Assembly: GCF_016862095.1 (NCBI RefSeq)
Contig: NZ_BOMH01000022.1
Span: forward strand, 1 to 64,000
DNA length: 64,000 nucleotides
Origin: Actinoplanes cyaneus
Lineage (GTDB): Bacteria > Actinomycetota > Actinomycetes > Mycobacteriales > Micromonosporaceae
Direction: 5' to 3'
The notes beneath the pieces were generated by a model. It did not search any database and was not told the DNA's origin. It saw only the letters and a list, made by a program, of their open reading frames with translations. The position numbers and the translations under genes are program-made. Numbering within the stretch: the stretch's first letter is position 1; the number at the start of each line of letters is the position of its first letter. Of this stretch, positions 8,561-16,840 are shown one piece after another.

Positions 8561-9643
8561 TCATGACGGCGCCACCTCCCGGCTCAGCTCGTCCGCCACC
8601 AGCGCCGCCTGCTCGCGCAGCTGCGGGGTGGGCGTCGCGAAGACGTACGCGAAAAGGTCGTCGGGGTCGGGGGTGATGTCCTGGTTGAGCCCGTCGCGCA
8701 GGTGGGTGGCCGCGCGCTCCGCCTCGGCGGTGAACTCCGTCTCGACCGCGGGGGTCAGCACGCCGCGGCCGGTCAGGTAGGCGCGCAGCCGGGTGATCGG
8801 GTCGCGCTCCACCCAGGGCCGCACCTCGGCGTCGTCGCGGTAGCGGGTCGCGTCGTCGGCGTTGGTGTGCGCCTGCATGCGGTAGGTGTGCGCCTCGACG
8901 AGCTGCGGCCCCTCCCCCGCGCGGGCTCGGGCGACGGCGTCGCCGAGCACGGTGAGCAGGGCGGCCATGTCGTTGCCGTCGACGCGCTCACCGGGGATGC
9001 CGTAGCCGATGCCCTTGTGCGCGAGGGACGGCGCGTGGGTCTGGCGGGCGAGCGGCACGCTGATCGCGTACTCGTTGTTCTGGATGAAGAAAACCACCGG
9101 CGCCTGGAACACGGCGGCGAAGTTCAGCGCCTCGTGGAAATCTCCTTCGCTGGTGCCGCCGTCGCCGCACATCGCCATCACCACCGTCGGCTCGCCGCGC
9201 AGCCGGGCCGCGTGCGCCACGCCGACCGCGTGCGGCAGCTGGGTGGCCAGCGGCGTGGTGTGCGGGGCGACGTGGTGCTCGTACGGGTCGTAGCCGCAGT
9301 GCCAGTCGCCCTTGAGCAGGCTCAGCGCCTCGACCGGGTCGACGCCCTTGACCGACGCGGCGATCGTGTCGCGATAGGTCGGGAACAGCCAGTCTCCGGC
9401 GTCGAGCACCTGCGCGGCGGCGACCTGGCAGGCCTCCTGCCCGTGCGACGACGGGTAGACGGCCAGTCGGCCCTGCCTGACCAGCGCGTACGCCTGGTCG
9501 TTGAGCCGCCGGGCGGTCGTCAGCAGCCCGAGCGAGTGCAGCAGCGTCGCGTCGTCGGGCACGTCGCCGCGCGCTTCTCCCTGTGGATCGATCATGGTGA
9601 CGGGGGCATCGGACGGCAACAGCCGACGGGAGTCAGGCGTCAT
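8561..9643 (-). CDS. bkdA: Branched-chain alpha-keto acid dehydrogenase E1 component, alpha subunit
   Basis: Alpha subunit of 360 aa. The thiamine-diphosphate motif GDGGTSEGDF begins at residue 160 and ends near FFIQNNEYAISVP. The phosphorylation-loop region YRMQAHTNADDATRYRD is characteristic of branched-chain rather than pyruvate enzymes, which usually carry GHSMSD there. First gene of the operon. The ATG at 9643 gives the usual N-terminus; an in-frame ATG at 9679 would add 12 residues of unlikely sequence. The 73-bp gap to bkdB probably holds only the downstream ribosome site. Confidence 0.95.
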   Translation of the reverse strand: MTPDSRRLLPSDAPVTMIDPQGEARGDVPDDATLLHSLGLLTTARRLNDQAYALVRQGRLAVYPSSHGQEACQVAAAQVLDAGDWLFPTYRDTIAASVKGVDPVEALSLLKGDWHCGYDPYEHHVAPHTTPLATQLPHAVGVAHAARLRGEPTVVMAMCGDGGTSEGDFHEALNFAAVFQAPVVFFIQNNEYAISVPLARQTHAPSLAHKGIGYGIPGERVDGNDMAALLTVLGDAVARARAGEGPQLVEAHTYRMQAHTNADDATRYRDDAEVRPWVERDPITRLRAYLTGRGVLTPAVETEFTAEAERAATHLRDGLNQDITPDPDDLFAYVFATPTPQLREQAALVADELSREVAPS

Positions 9644-9774
9644 GCGGTAATGCTGTGCCCTGGACCACAGTTGTTCCATAATCTGAGACAGATCGAGAAA
9701 GATGCGTTCCGCTTACGGCGTGACGGGGCCAACCGTCCAACCAAGTGAACGTTAAGGCGAGGAGTGGCAGACAG

Positions 9775-10227
9775 GTGGTCAGTGAGCTCGACGACATCGA
9801 CCGGCGCATCCTCGCGGAGCTCACGCGGGACGGGCGCATGTCGATCCGCCAGCTCTCCGAATCGCTGCACATCTCGCGCGCCAACGCGTACGCCCGGGTG
9901 CAGCGCCTGCGCGAGACGAACGTGATCAGGGGATTCCGCGCGCAGATCGACCACGCCGCGGCCGGGCTGGGCACGTCCGCCTACGTGACGGTGAACCTGC
10001 ACCAGGCGGAGTGGCGCGAGGTCGGCGAACGGCTGCGCACCCTGCCCGGGGTCGTGCACATCGCGCTGGTCGGCGGCGAGTTCGACGTCATCATGCTGGT
10101 GCGCGCGAAGGACAACACGGATCTGCGGCGCCTGGTCCTCGACGAGATCCAGGGCATGCCCGGCGTCGTGAACACGCGCACGTTGCTGGTCTTCGACGAG
10201 TTCGACCCGGCGGGCTTCGAGCCCTGA
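9775..10227 (+). CDS. bkdR: Lrp/AsnC family regulator, probable BkdR
   Basis: DNA-binding regulator of 150 aa. The N-terminal HTH (DIDRRILAELTRDGRMSIRQ then SLHISRANAYARVQRL) is followed by an Lrp-type RAM ligand domain (VTVNLHQAEWREVGERLRTL, VGGEFDVIMLVRAKD). The GTG at 9775 is preferred because GGCGAGGAG sits about 10 bases upstream; GTG at 9745 would add 10 residues. It faces the bkd operon across about 130 bp, the arrangement seen for BkdR in other bacteria, where it senses branched-chain amino acids or keto acids. Control of bkdABC is inferred from this layout. Confidence 0.85.
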   Translation: MVSELDDIDRRILAELTRDGRMSIRQLSESLHISRANAYARVQRLRETNVIRGFRAQIDHAAAGLGTSAYVTVNLHQAEWREVGERLRTLPGVVHIALVGGEFDVIMLVRAKDNTDLRRLVLDEIQGMPGVVNTRTLLVFDEFDPAGFEP

Positions 10228-10394
10228 GCGGCGGCCCGCAAAGGCTCGCATCGACACCGGCTGCACGCAGGGGCTCGCGTCGACCGGCCGTCATACGCGC
10301 CGGCCAATCGGTTCACCATGGCAGAAATCGCCCGATCCGCATACCACGGTCGGTAAGGTTGCGCACAACGTCCAGGCCACGGGAAGCGGAAACG

Positions 10395-10820
10395 ATGAGC
10401 GGTGTGGATCGGCGCGCGGCGATCGGCATGGCCGGGGTGGCCGGCACGGGGATGCTGCTGGCCGCCTGCGGTGACTCCGGAAGCGACTCGGGCTCCGGCT
10501 CCGGCGGGTCGGCAACCGCCACCACCGCGGGCGGCGGCGGAACCGTCATCACGAAGGCGTCCGACGTGCCGGTCGGCGGCGGGGTCATCACCGGGATCTA
10601 CGTCGTGACGCAGCCCGAGGCGGGTTCCTACAAGGCGTTCTCGAGCGTCTGCACGCACCAGGGCTGCACGGTCGCCGAGGTGACCGGCAAGGCGATCAGG
10701 TGCATCTGCCACCAGAGCACATTCGACATCACGACCGGCGCCCCGACCGGTGGGCCCGCGACGAAAGCGCTGGCCGAGACCGCCGTCAAGGAGAGCGACG
10801 GCAACATCGTCACGGCGTGA
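10395..10820 (+). CDS. Rieske [2Fe-2S] lipoprotein with Tat-like signal
   Basis: Exported iron-sulfur protein of 141 aa. The N-terminus contains DRRAAIGMAGVAGTGMLLAAC: a twin-arginine pair and a lipobox with C25. A Ser/Gly/Thr linker (27-50) follows. The Rieske domain has C86-x-H88 and C103-x-x-H106 as cluster ligands plus C91 and C105, which would form the disulfide seen in high-potential Rieske proteins. The short length and lack of other domains suggest a small electron carrier on the outside of the membrane. Its tail overlaps the convergent GH16-like gene by 11 bp. Confidence 0.92.
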   Translation: MSGVDRRAAIGMAGVAGTGMLLAACGDSGSDSGSGSGGSATATTAGGGGTVITKASDVPVGGGVITGIYVVTQPEAGSYKAFSSVCTHQGCTVAEVTGKAIRCICHQSTFDITTGAPTGGPATKALAETAVKESDGNIVTA

Positions 10821-11556
10821 GGTCCCACCCGCGTACGTGATGGAGGTGTGCGGTCTTGGGGTAGGGCCCGGAGCGAGGCCCGATCTCCCACAGGTCGATC
10901 AGCAGGAACTGCGGGTAGAGCGGGGCCTGCGCAGACCGTTTCACGACGACGCCCTCGCAGCCGATGACCGTGCCGGCCGGGCCCCAGATCGCGGTCCACG
11001 TGTGCCGCCCGGACGGGACCGGCACCTCCGACATGTCGGTGGTGAGGCGGTCGTCGTGGTGCGCCTTGATCCCGCAGCGGGCCACCGCGGCTCCGGCGTC
11101 GATCTCGAAGAGGCAGATCTCGCCGCTGTCACGGGGGTCGTGGTGCTCGGTGCCGACGGTCCAGGCGGCGAGCATGCAGCCGGCGTCGGGGCTCGCGGTC
11201 ACGGTGACGTCGACGCGGCCGGCGCTCGGGGCCCAGAGCAGCCGGGTCGGTGACGCGGTGCGCACCACCAGGCCGTCCGGACGGTGCCGGTGCGTGCCCT
11301 GGTGGTTGCCGGTCTGCACGTTCGAGACGCGCAGCGGGGCATCCTCGGGGCGCCAGTCGAGCTGATCCTCGTCGATGCGCAGCCGCAGACCCCGGTCGTC
11401 GAAGTCGTAACGGGCCCCGGACCGGTCCGGAGTGGTCCAGTGGGGCAGGTAGTGATCGATCCACAGGTCCTCGCGCAGGCGGGGGCCGGCGAAGTCGTCG
11501 TCGAGGTCGGGCTGCCGCGCGGGCGGCTCGGGAAGCGTCTCCGGCACGCCGCCCAT
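10810..11556 (-). CDS. GH16-like (concanavalin-like) protein, catalytic motif altered
   Basis: Protein of 248 aa without a signal peptide. The sequence pattern suits a GH16/LamG beta-jelly-roll: a DDDFAGPRLREDLWIDHYLPHWTT start, then GRVDVTVTASPDAGCMLAAW, and a terminal HVRGW. The GH16 active-site pattern E-x-D-x-x-E reads here GEICLFEID, so the assisting Asp is Cys, which casts doubt on retaining-glycosidase activity. HLHHVRGWDL closes the chain as in family members. Cytoplasmic location and the altered motif suggest a non-standard role. Convergent with the Rieske gene. Family call by eye and tentative. Confidence 0.55.
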   Translation of the reverse strand: MGGVPETLPEPPARQPDLDDDFAGPRLREDLWIDHYLPHWTTPDRSGARYDFDDRGLRLRIDEDQLDWRPEDAPLRVSNVQTGNHQGTHRHRPDGLVVRTASPTRLLWAPSAGRVDVTVTASPDAGCMLAAWTVGTEHHDPRDSGEICLFEIDAGAAVARCGIKAHHDDRLTTDMSEVPVPSGRHTWTAIWGPAGTVIGCEGVVVKRSAQAPLYPQFLLIDLWEIGPRSGPYPKTAHLHHVRGWDLTP

Positions 11557-11592
11557 CCCACCACATCCGGCGGCGGGAGGAGACGGCTGCGC

Positions 11593-11796
11593 TCAGCGGC
11601 TGAGGGAGAAGCGGCGCTGCTGCTTCTTCTGGCGGCCGAAACCCTGCAGCGTGTCCGCGCCCTTGCGCAGCAGGGTGCTGGTGCGGTTCCTGCCGCGCCG
11701 CGCTTCCAGGACGTCGCCGAGCTTGCGGGCGCCGGCCGCCGCCAGCGGCACGGCGATCGCCATGATGACGAAGCGTCGGATCAGGTTGGGGATCAT
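11593..11796 (-). CDS. Small basic protein with one membrane segment
   Basis: Protein of 67 aa. One hydrophobic segment near the N-terminus (IMAIAVPLAAAG) is followed by a strongly basic tail (ARRGRNRTSTLLRK and GRQKKQQRRFSLSR). Such small proteins are common in actinomycete genomes and have no known function. The ATG at 11796 has GAGGAGTGCC upstream. Placed between the GH16-like gene and the divergent F420/PPOX-type gene. Confidence 0.7.
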   Translation of the reverse strand: MIPNLIRRFVIMAIAVPLAAAGARKLGDVLEARRGRNRTSTLLRKGADTLQGFGRQKKQQRRFSLSR

Positions 11797-11949
11797 GGCG
11801 GGCACTCCTCGTGGCAGCGGGTCGACGCCGCTGCAATACCCGGCTCGCGACCGGCTACGCCTGGTGGCTCGAAAGGGGAAGGTCCGGCGACGCCTGTTCC
11901 GGTCAGTCGTGGTGTCCCCTCTCGGCGGCGTCACCATAGGATCTTCGTC

Positions 11950-12342
11950 ATGACCGTCCCCGCGGAGATCGCCGCCAGCAAGCAGATCAGCCTGACCACG
12001 TTCCGCAGGAACGGGACGCCGGTGCCGACCGCCGTCTGGCACGTCGCCGAGGGCGACACGGTGACCACCGTGTCCGCGGCCGGCGCCGGCAAGGTCAAGC
12101 GGATCCGCAACAACCCGCAGGTCGAGATCACCGCCTGTGACCTGCGCGGGAAGGTGGCGCCGGGCGCGCAGACCATCCGGGGCACCGCGGTGCTGCTGCC
12201 GGAGTCGGAGACCGAGAACGCCCGCCGGCTGCTGGAGCGCCGCTACGTCACCGCGCGCATCGGCGGTTTCTTCGTGCGGCTGCTGCACCTGAAGCGCCCG
12301 GCCGGCGTCGGCATCGTCGTCACCCTGTCGTCGCCGCTGTAA
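11950..12342 (+). CDS. PPOX-class F420-dependent oxidoreductase-like protein
   Basis: Protein of 130 aa with the split-barrel flavin/F420-binding fold. Typical features: MTVPAEIAASKQISLTTFRRNGTPV, then PTAVWHVAEGDTV, GKVKRIRNNPQVEI and CDLRGK. These match the PPOX-class F420-dependent family, which carries out reductions with F420H2 or binds heme or flavin; the substrate is unknown. Heads a run of four same-strand genes (to 14226) with short gaps, so it may be co-transcribed with the SnoaL-like protein. Confidence 0.85.
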   Translation: MTVPAEIAASKQISLTTFRRNGTPVPTAVWHVAEGDTVTTVSAAGAGKVKRIRNNPQVEITACDLRGKVAPGAQTIRGTAVLLPESETENARRLLERRYVTARIGGFFVRLLHLKRPAGVGIVVTLSSPL

Positions 12343-12376
12343 AGCCCTGTCGTCACCGCTGTAGGAAGAGGTCGGC

Positions 12377-12769
12377 ATGAAAGCGTTCCGTGACGCGGTC
12401 TACGCACGTGACACCGCCGCGATCGAGGCCCTGCTCGCCGAGAACGTGGTGTTCACCAGCCCAGTGGCGTTCAAGCCGTACCCCGGGAAGGCGATCACCG
12501 CGGCGATCCTCCGGGCAGTCCTGCGGGTCTTCGAGGACTTCCGGTACGTGAAGGAGCTTTCCGCCGCCGGCGACCGTGACCACGCGCTGGTGTTCGAGGC
12601 GACGGTCGGCGGCCGGGCGATCACCGGATGCGACTTCCTCCACCTCGACGAGGACGGCCTGATCGACGAGTTCACCGTGATGGTCCGCCCGCTGTCGGCC
12701 GCGCAGGCCCTCGCCGAGGCGATGAACGCGCAGTTCCCGCGGATCCAGCGCGAGGCCACCGATGGCTGA
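12377..12769 (+). CDS. SnoaL-like / NTF2-fold protein
   Basis: Protein of 130 aa with the cone-shaped NTF2-like fold. Opening helix MKAFRDAVYARDTAAIEALL, then AENVVFTSPVAFKPYPGK and a closing FLHLDEDGLIDEFTVMVRPL are typical of the SnoaL family. Members are small-molecule isomerases, hydrolases or binding proteins; nothing in the sequence narrows this. Starts 34 bp after the PPOX gene and overlaps the following GNAT gene by 8 bp, so the two are probably translated together. Confidence 0.85.
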   Translation: MKAFRDAVYARDTAAIEALLAENVVFTSPVAFKPYPGKAITAAILRAVLRVFEDFRYVKELSAAGDRDHALVFEATVGGRAITGCDFLHLDEDGLIDEFTVMVRPLSAAQALAEAMNAQFPRIQREATDG

Positions 12770-13205
12770 GGTGCGGATCAGGCGCCTGGCGGAGAGCGAC
12801 CGCAACGGGTGGGAGGCGCTGGCCCGGGGCTTCCACGGGTTCTTCGGCACCGAGGTGGGTGACGACGACTACGGGCGGACCTGGCGGCGGCTGATCGACG
12901 GCTCGGAGCTCCGCGGGGCCGGTGTGTGGACCGGCGGCGAGATGACCGGCCTCGCCCACTACCTGTTCCACCCCGGGGTGTGGCGGGCCGGGCGCTGCTA
13001 CCTCGCCGATCTGTTCGTGGCGCCCGCCGCGCGGCGTCAGGGGCTCGCCACCGCCCTGATCCGGTGGGTGGCCCGCGACGGCGAGGAGCACGGCTTCCCG
13101 CGCCTCTACTGGAACACCCTCGCGGACGCCGAGGCCCGGGCGCTCTATGACACCGTCGCCGACGTCACCGAACATGTCGTCTACAACTACCGCCGGGACT
13201 CGTAG
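12762..13205 (+). CDS. GNAT family N-acetyltransferase
   Basis: Acetyl-CoA-dependent acyltransferase of 147 aa. GNAT motif A is visible as LADLFVAPAARRQGLATALI, with the Q/RxxGxG/A pyrophosphate loop RRQGLA. The C-terminal half has RLYWNTLADAEARALYDTVAD, the usual beta5-alpha4 region. Substrate unknown. Overlaps the SnoaL-like gene by 8 bp. Confidence 0.9.
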   Translation: MAEVRIRRLAESDRNGWEALARGFHGFFGTEVGDDDYGRTWRRLIDGSELRGAGVWTGGEMTGLAHYLFHPGVWRAGRCYLADLFVAPAARRQGLATALIRWVARDGEEHGFPRLYWNTLADAEARALYDTVADVTEHVVYNYRRDS

Positions 13206-13206
13206 G

Positions 13207-14226
13207 GTGACAAGTTTCGCCAGTGACAACCACTCCGGGGCGCATCCGGAGGTTCTTGCCGCGATCGCCGCCGCCAACGGAGGGCACGAGCCCAGTTACG
13301 GTGCCGACTCGTACACCGGGCGGCTCCAGGACGTGTTCCGGCACCATTTCGGGGACACCGCCCGCGCCTACCCCGTGCTCAACGGGACCGGCGCGAACGT
13401 CGTGGCGCTCCAGGCCGCCTGCGATCGCTGGGGCGCGGTGATCTGCGCGGACGGCGCGCACATCAACGTGGACGAGTGCGCGGCGCCGGAGAAGGTGGGC
13501 GGGCTCAAGCTGCTGCCCGTTCCCACGTCGCACGGCAAGATCGACCTTTCCGGCGTACGTCGTGAGGCCTGGGGTTTCGACGACGAGCACCGCGCCCGGC
13601 CGCAGGTGGTGTCGCTCTCCCAGGCCACCGAGCTCGGCACGGTCTACACCCCGGACGAGATCCGGGAGGTCGCCGGGTTCGCCCACGAGCGGGACATGCT
13701 GGTGCACCTCGACGGCGCCCGGCTCGCCAACGCGGCGGCCCACCTGGGTGAGCCGTTCCGCGCGTTCACCACCGACGCCGGGGTGGACCTCGTGTCGTTC
13801 GGCGGCACCAAGAACGGCATGCTCTTCGGTGAGGCCGTGGTGGTGCTGAACCCGCGGCTCAACCACGGCATGGACTACCTGCGCAAGTCGTCGATGCAGC
13901 TGATCTCGAAGATGCGGTTCGTCTCCGCGCAGTTCCTCGCGCTCCTCGACGGCGACCTGTGGCTGCGCAGCGCCTCGCACGCCAACGCGATGGCGGCCCG
14001 GCTCGCCGAGGGGGTGGGTGCCCTGCCCGGCGCCGAGATCGGCCACCCGGTGCAGGCCAACGCCGTGTTCGTCGGTCTGCCCGCGGCCGCCCTGGCGGCG
14101 TTGCACGAGCGGTTCGACTTCTACGACTGGCCGACCGGCGAGGCGCGCTGGATGACGTCGTTCGACACCACCGCCGAGGACGTCGACGCCCTGGTGGCAG
14201 CGACCCGCGCGGCGCTGTCCCGCTGA
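13207..14226 (+). CDS. ltaE: Low-specificity L-threonine aldolase
   Basis: PLP enzyme of 339 aa that cleaves threonine or allo-threonine to glycine and acetaldehyde. K202 in SFGGTKNG forms the Schiff base; HLDGAR (167-172) carries the PLP-pyridine Asp. SDNHSGAHPEVL opens the protein where the family usually has SDTVT. The GTG at 13207 directly follows the GNAT stop, with AGGG upstream, so both are likely in one transcript. Confidence 0.92.
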   Translation: MTSFASDNHSGAHPEVLAAIAAANGGHEPSYGADSYTGRLQDVFRHHFGDTARAYPVLNGTGANVVALQAACDRWGAVICADGAHINVDECAAPEKVGGLKLLPVPTSHGKIDLSGVRREAWGFDDEHRARPQVVSLSQATELGTVYTPDEIREVAGFAHERDMLVHLDGARLANAAAHLGEPFRAFTTDAGVDLVSFGGTKNGMLFGEAVVVLNPRLNHGMDYLRKSSMQLISKMRFVSAQFLALLDGDLWLRSASHANAMAARLAEGVGALPGAEIGHPVQANAVFVGLPAAALAALHERFDFYDWPTGEARWMTSFDTTAEDVDALVAATRAALSR

Positions 14227-14289
14227 TCCGGCCGCGGCTCCCGGCGCAGGCCCGCACCCGCGACACTCGGAACGCGGAGGTGGCCGTGA

Positions 14290-14538
14290 CTAGGCGGGCC
14301 ACCAGGTGTGCAGGGTGCCGGCGAGGGCGGCCACCAGCAGCACCGCGAGGTAGGCGACGACCAGCCGGACGTCGCGCAGCACGCAGGCCGAGCGGCGCAG
14401 CCCCTGCCGGCGCGCGCGAAGATAACCGGCCAGGCCGAGGGCGGCGAAGAAAACCACCGCCACCGGGCCGCACAGCCAGGTGAGCGCCGCGACCGTGGCG
14501 TAGACGCAGAGGCGCAGCGGATCGGGCGGCGTGGTCAC
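14290..14538 (-). CDS. Small membrane protein, last gene of the radical SAM cassette
   Basis: Protein of 82 aa with two hydrophobic stretches: LCVYATVAALTWLCGPVAVV running into FFAALGLAG (residues 9-38), and VVAYLAVLLVAALAGTL (60-76). A basic loop (RARRQGLRR) lies between them. The GTG start overlaps the radical SAM stop by 4 bases (GTGA), indicating tight translational coupling. No family recognised. Its membrane location and the coupling suggest it works with the Lgt-like and radical SAM proteins. Confidence 0.75.
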   Translation of the reverse strand: MTTPPDPLRLCVYATVAALTWLCGPVAVVFFAALGLAGYLRARRQGLRRSACVLRDVRLVVAYLAVLLVAALAGTLHTWWPA

Positions 14539-16067
14539 CGGGACAGTCGCTGGGCGGCGAGCGCCGGCCACGCCTGGACCGCGCAGAACGGCGCGCACTG
14601 ATCGCCGGACGCGCCGCGGGTGCCGACGTGCACGCAGCACTGCAGCAGCCGTTCCTCGATCATCGTGGCGATGTCCATGAACGGCTTCACGGTGATCCGC
14701 TTGACGCGTTCGGCGAGCAGGGTGCGCAGCCGCTGCCGGCCGCCGGGCAGCACGAGCGTCGCGAGGGTGCCGATGCCCAGGTCGCAGCCGGTGCAGATGT
14801 CGCGCCACAGGTCGGCGACCCGGGGGTGCGACAGCGAGGACTGTTCCGACAGCAGACCCAGCACCGACTCGCGGACGGCCCGGCGCAGCTCCGCGGGCAG
14901 GTCGCTGTCGGCGATCCGGTTCGCGACAGTGCCGGGCGCGTCCCTGAGCAGGGCCAGCAAGTTCTCCTCGCCGATCAGCGCGGTCAGTGATCGCCACTGC
15001 CCGCTGTCGTCGCGCAGCAGGTAGCCGACCGAGCAGCAGTGCGGGTGGGAGCAGGGCAGCGCGGTCAGGTCGCGCCAGGTGACCCGGCCGCCGGTCTGCG
15101 GGCCGAGGCGGGCCAGCACGCCGGTGTGGGTGAGCCGGTCGTTCGCGTCGATCGGCCCCGACCTGCCGGAGCCGAACTGCGGCTGCACGCTGACCCCGCC
15201 GACGTACGGCGTCTCCAGTGCCCGGTCGATCACCGCCCCGATCTCCCCGTCGTTCACGCCGAGCGCCGCGGTCATCGTCAGCGTGGTGAAGACCCCGGCC
15301 GCGGAGAGCCGCTCGATCGCCTGGTCCTTGTGCCGGGACAGGTCGGCGCCGCGGTGGTGGCGGTGGGCGGCCGCGGTGACACCGTCGTACTGCAGATAGA
15401 TCTCGACGCGTTCCCGGTGGCGCGTGATCGTCTCGAGCAGCGCGTCGTCGTGGGCGAGGGTCAGCCCGTTGGTGTTGATCAGCACCCGCACGATCGGCCG
15501 CGCGGCCACCTCGTCGAGCAGTTCCGGCAGGCCGGGGTGCAGGGTCGGCTCGCCGCCGGAGAGCATGAGCACGTCGAGGCGGCCGTTCTCGCGGGCCAGC
15601 CGGGCGTCGATGCCGGCCAGCACGGTGGTCAGCGGCACGGGTTCGCCGGCGCCGGGCCCGGAGGCGGTGAAGCAGGTCGGGCAGCGCAGGTTGCAACCCT
15701 CGGTCAGGTCGGTGAGCAGGATGCACGTGTGCTGGGTCTGCATCTCCGGCAGTCCGTCGAGGTAGGCGGCCGGCACCGGAGTGAAGTTCCCAGTCACGTC
15801 CGGCACGTGCCGCTTGGTCGGGGCGGTCCACTGTTCCAGGTAGTTCAGGATCGCCGGGTCCTCGTCGTAGAGCGTCCGGATCAGGCCGTGCCGGGTGCAG
15901 CCGCGCTCCAGCCACACCCGCTCGTCACGGACCACCAGCCAGCCGGAGAGCCGCGCCACCTCGGTCAGGTCGCGGTGCGGATCCTCGGCGTGGCACACCG
16001 GGCAGAACGCGTTCACGTAACGGTGGATGCGGTCACCGCGCAGCGGCATCCCGGTCAGCGCGCCCAT
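14535..16067 (-). CDS. Multi-cluster radical SAM protein of the Tes/MJ0619 type
   Basis: Radical SAM enzyme of 510 aa. The SAM cluster motif is C125-NLR-C129-PT-C132. A rubredoxin-like N-terminal pair and partner (C22-PV-C25 and C57-TRHG) precede it, and more cysteines follow: C339, C344, C345, C425, C428, C477, C478, C491 and C495. The order N-terminal CPxC, CNLRCPTCF, LSGGEPTLHP, YLQYDG, QPQFGSGR and FMD..CCVH matches the archaeal tetraether-lipid synthase/MJ0619 family by eye. Known members join lipid chain ends or methylate pterins. The substrate here is unknown. The start overlaps the Lgt-like gene by 13 bp, with GGAGGAG about 7 bases upstream. Confidence 0.85.
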   Translation of the reverse strand: MGALTGMPLRGDRIHRYVNAFCPVCHAEDPHRDLTEVARLSGWLVVRDERVWLERGCTRHGLIRTLYDEDPAILNYLEQWTAPTKRHVPDVTGNFTPVPAAYLDGLPEMQTQHTCILLTDLTEGCNLRCPTCFTASGPGAGEPVPLTTVLAGIDARLARENGRLDVLMLSGGEPTLHPGLPELLDEVAARPIVRVLINTNGLTLAHDDALLETITRHRERVEIYLQYDGVTAAAHRHHRGADLSRHKDQAIERLSAAGVFTTLTMTAALGVNDGEIGAVIDRALETPYVGGVSVQPQFGSGRSGPIDANDRLTHTGVLARLGPQTGGRVTWRDLTALPCSHPHCCSVGYLLRDDSGQWRSLTALIGEENLLALLRDAPGTVANRIADSDLPAELRRAVRESVLGLLSEQSSLSHPRVADLWRDICTGCDLGIGTLATLVLPGGRQRLRTLLAERVKRITVKPFMDIATMIEERLLQCCVHVGTRGASGDQCAPFCAVQAWPALAAQRLSR

Positions 16068-16834
16068 ACGGTCTCCTCCTCGCGGGTGGTCAGCAGCCGG
16101 CGCAGCCGCCAGCCGAGCAGCGGCAGGCAGCAGAGCAGGAAGATCTGGGACCGGCTGAGCCCGGCGGCGACCACCTCGTTGCCGCGCACGAACTCCACCG
16201 CGAACCGGAAGGCCGCGTAGCCCACCAGATAGCCGGTGAACAGCGCGTCCGGCCGCGTGACCCGGTCCCGCAGCACGATCAGCAGGACAAGGGCGACAAC
16301 CTGGAAGACGATCTCGTACGCGAACGAGGGGTGCAGCGCCACGCCCGGAGGCGTTCCCGGGAAACGGGCGGCGTCGGCCGCGCCGAGCGTGACCCCCCAG
16401 GGCGCACCGGTCGGCGTGCCGGGCCGCTCGGTGAGCAGGCAGCCGACCCGCCCGACGGCCATCCCGGCCGCGACCGCCGGCGCGAACAGGTCCCCGGAGC
16501 GCCACGGGTACCGGCACCACCGCTTGGCGACCAGCACCCCCGCGTAGGCGCCGGCCAGACCGGACAGGATGCTGCGCCCGCCGTAGAGCCACTGCTCCGC
16601 GAGGCTCGGGTTGGCGCCCGGGTCGAGGTGACGGGCCCACCCGGCGAGGCGGCCGGCCAGCAGGCCGCCGACGAGCGCGCCGCAGAGCAGGTACCAGAGC
16701 CGCGGGTCGGAGCGGCCGCGGCGGCGCACCTCGTACCCGAACGTCGCTGCGGCCACGGCCAGCCCCGCACCGACGAAGACGTCGTGCGCCGACGCCGGGA
16801 GGAGCCCGATTTGCACCCTTTGACGGTATAGCAT
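16055..16834 (-). CDS. Prolipoprotein diacylglyceryl transferase (Lgt)-like membrane protein
   Basis: Polytopic membrane protein of about 259 aa. Lgt landmarks in order: WLYGGRSILSGLAGAYAG, the GRVGCLLTER motif in place of GRIGNFINGE, LHPSFAYEIVFQ (Lgt HPSQLYE), and YLVGYAAFRFAVEFVRGNE (Lgt FRF..EFFR). The second motif departs from canonical Lgt, so this is probably a specialised lipid transferase rather than the housekeeping enzyme. Seven hydrophobic segments are plausible. First gene of the cassette with the radical SAM protein. Start is uncertain: ATG at 16834, or GTG at 16816. Confidence 0.8.
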   Translation of the reverse strand: MLYRQRVQIGLLPASAHDVFVGAGLAVAAATFGYEVRRRGRSDPRLWYLLCGALVGGLLAGRLAGWARHLDPGANPSLAEQWLYGGRSILSGLAGAYAGVLVAKRWCRYPWRSGDLFAPAVAAGMAVGRVGCLLTERPGTPTGAPWGVTLGAADAARFPGTPPGVALHPSFAYEIVFQVVALVLLIVLRDRVTRPDALFTGYLVGYAAFRFAVEFVRGNEVVAAGLSRSQIFLLCCLPLLGWRLRRLLTTREEETVWAR

Positions 16835-16840
16835 GATCGG

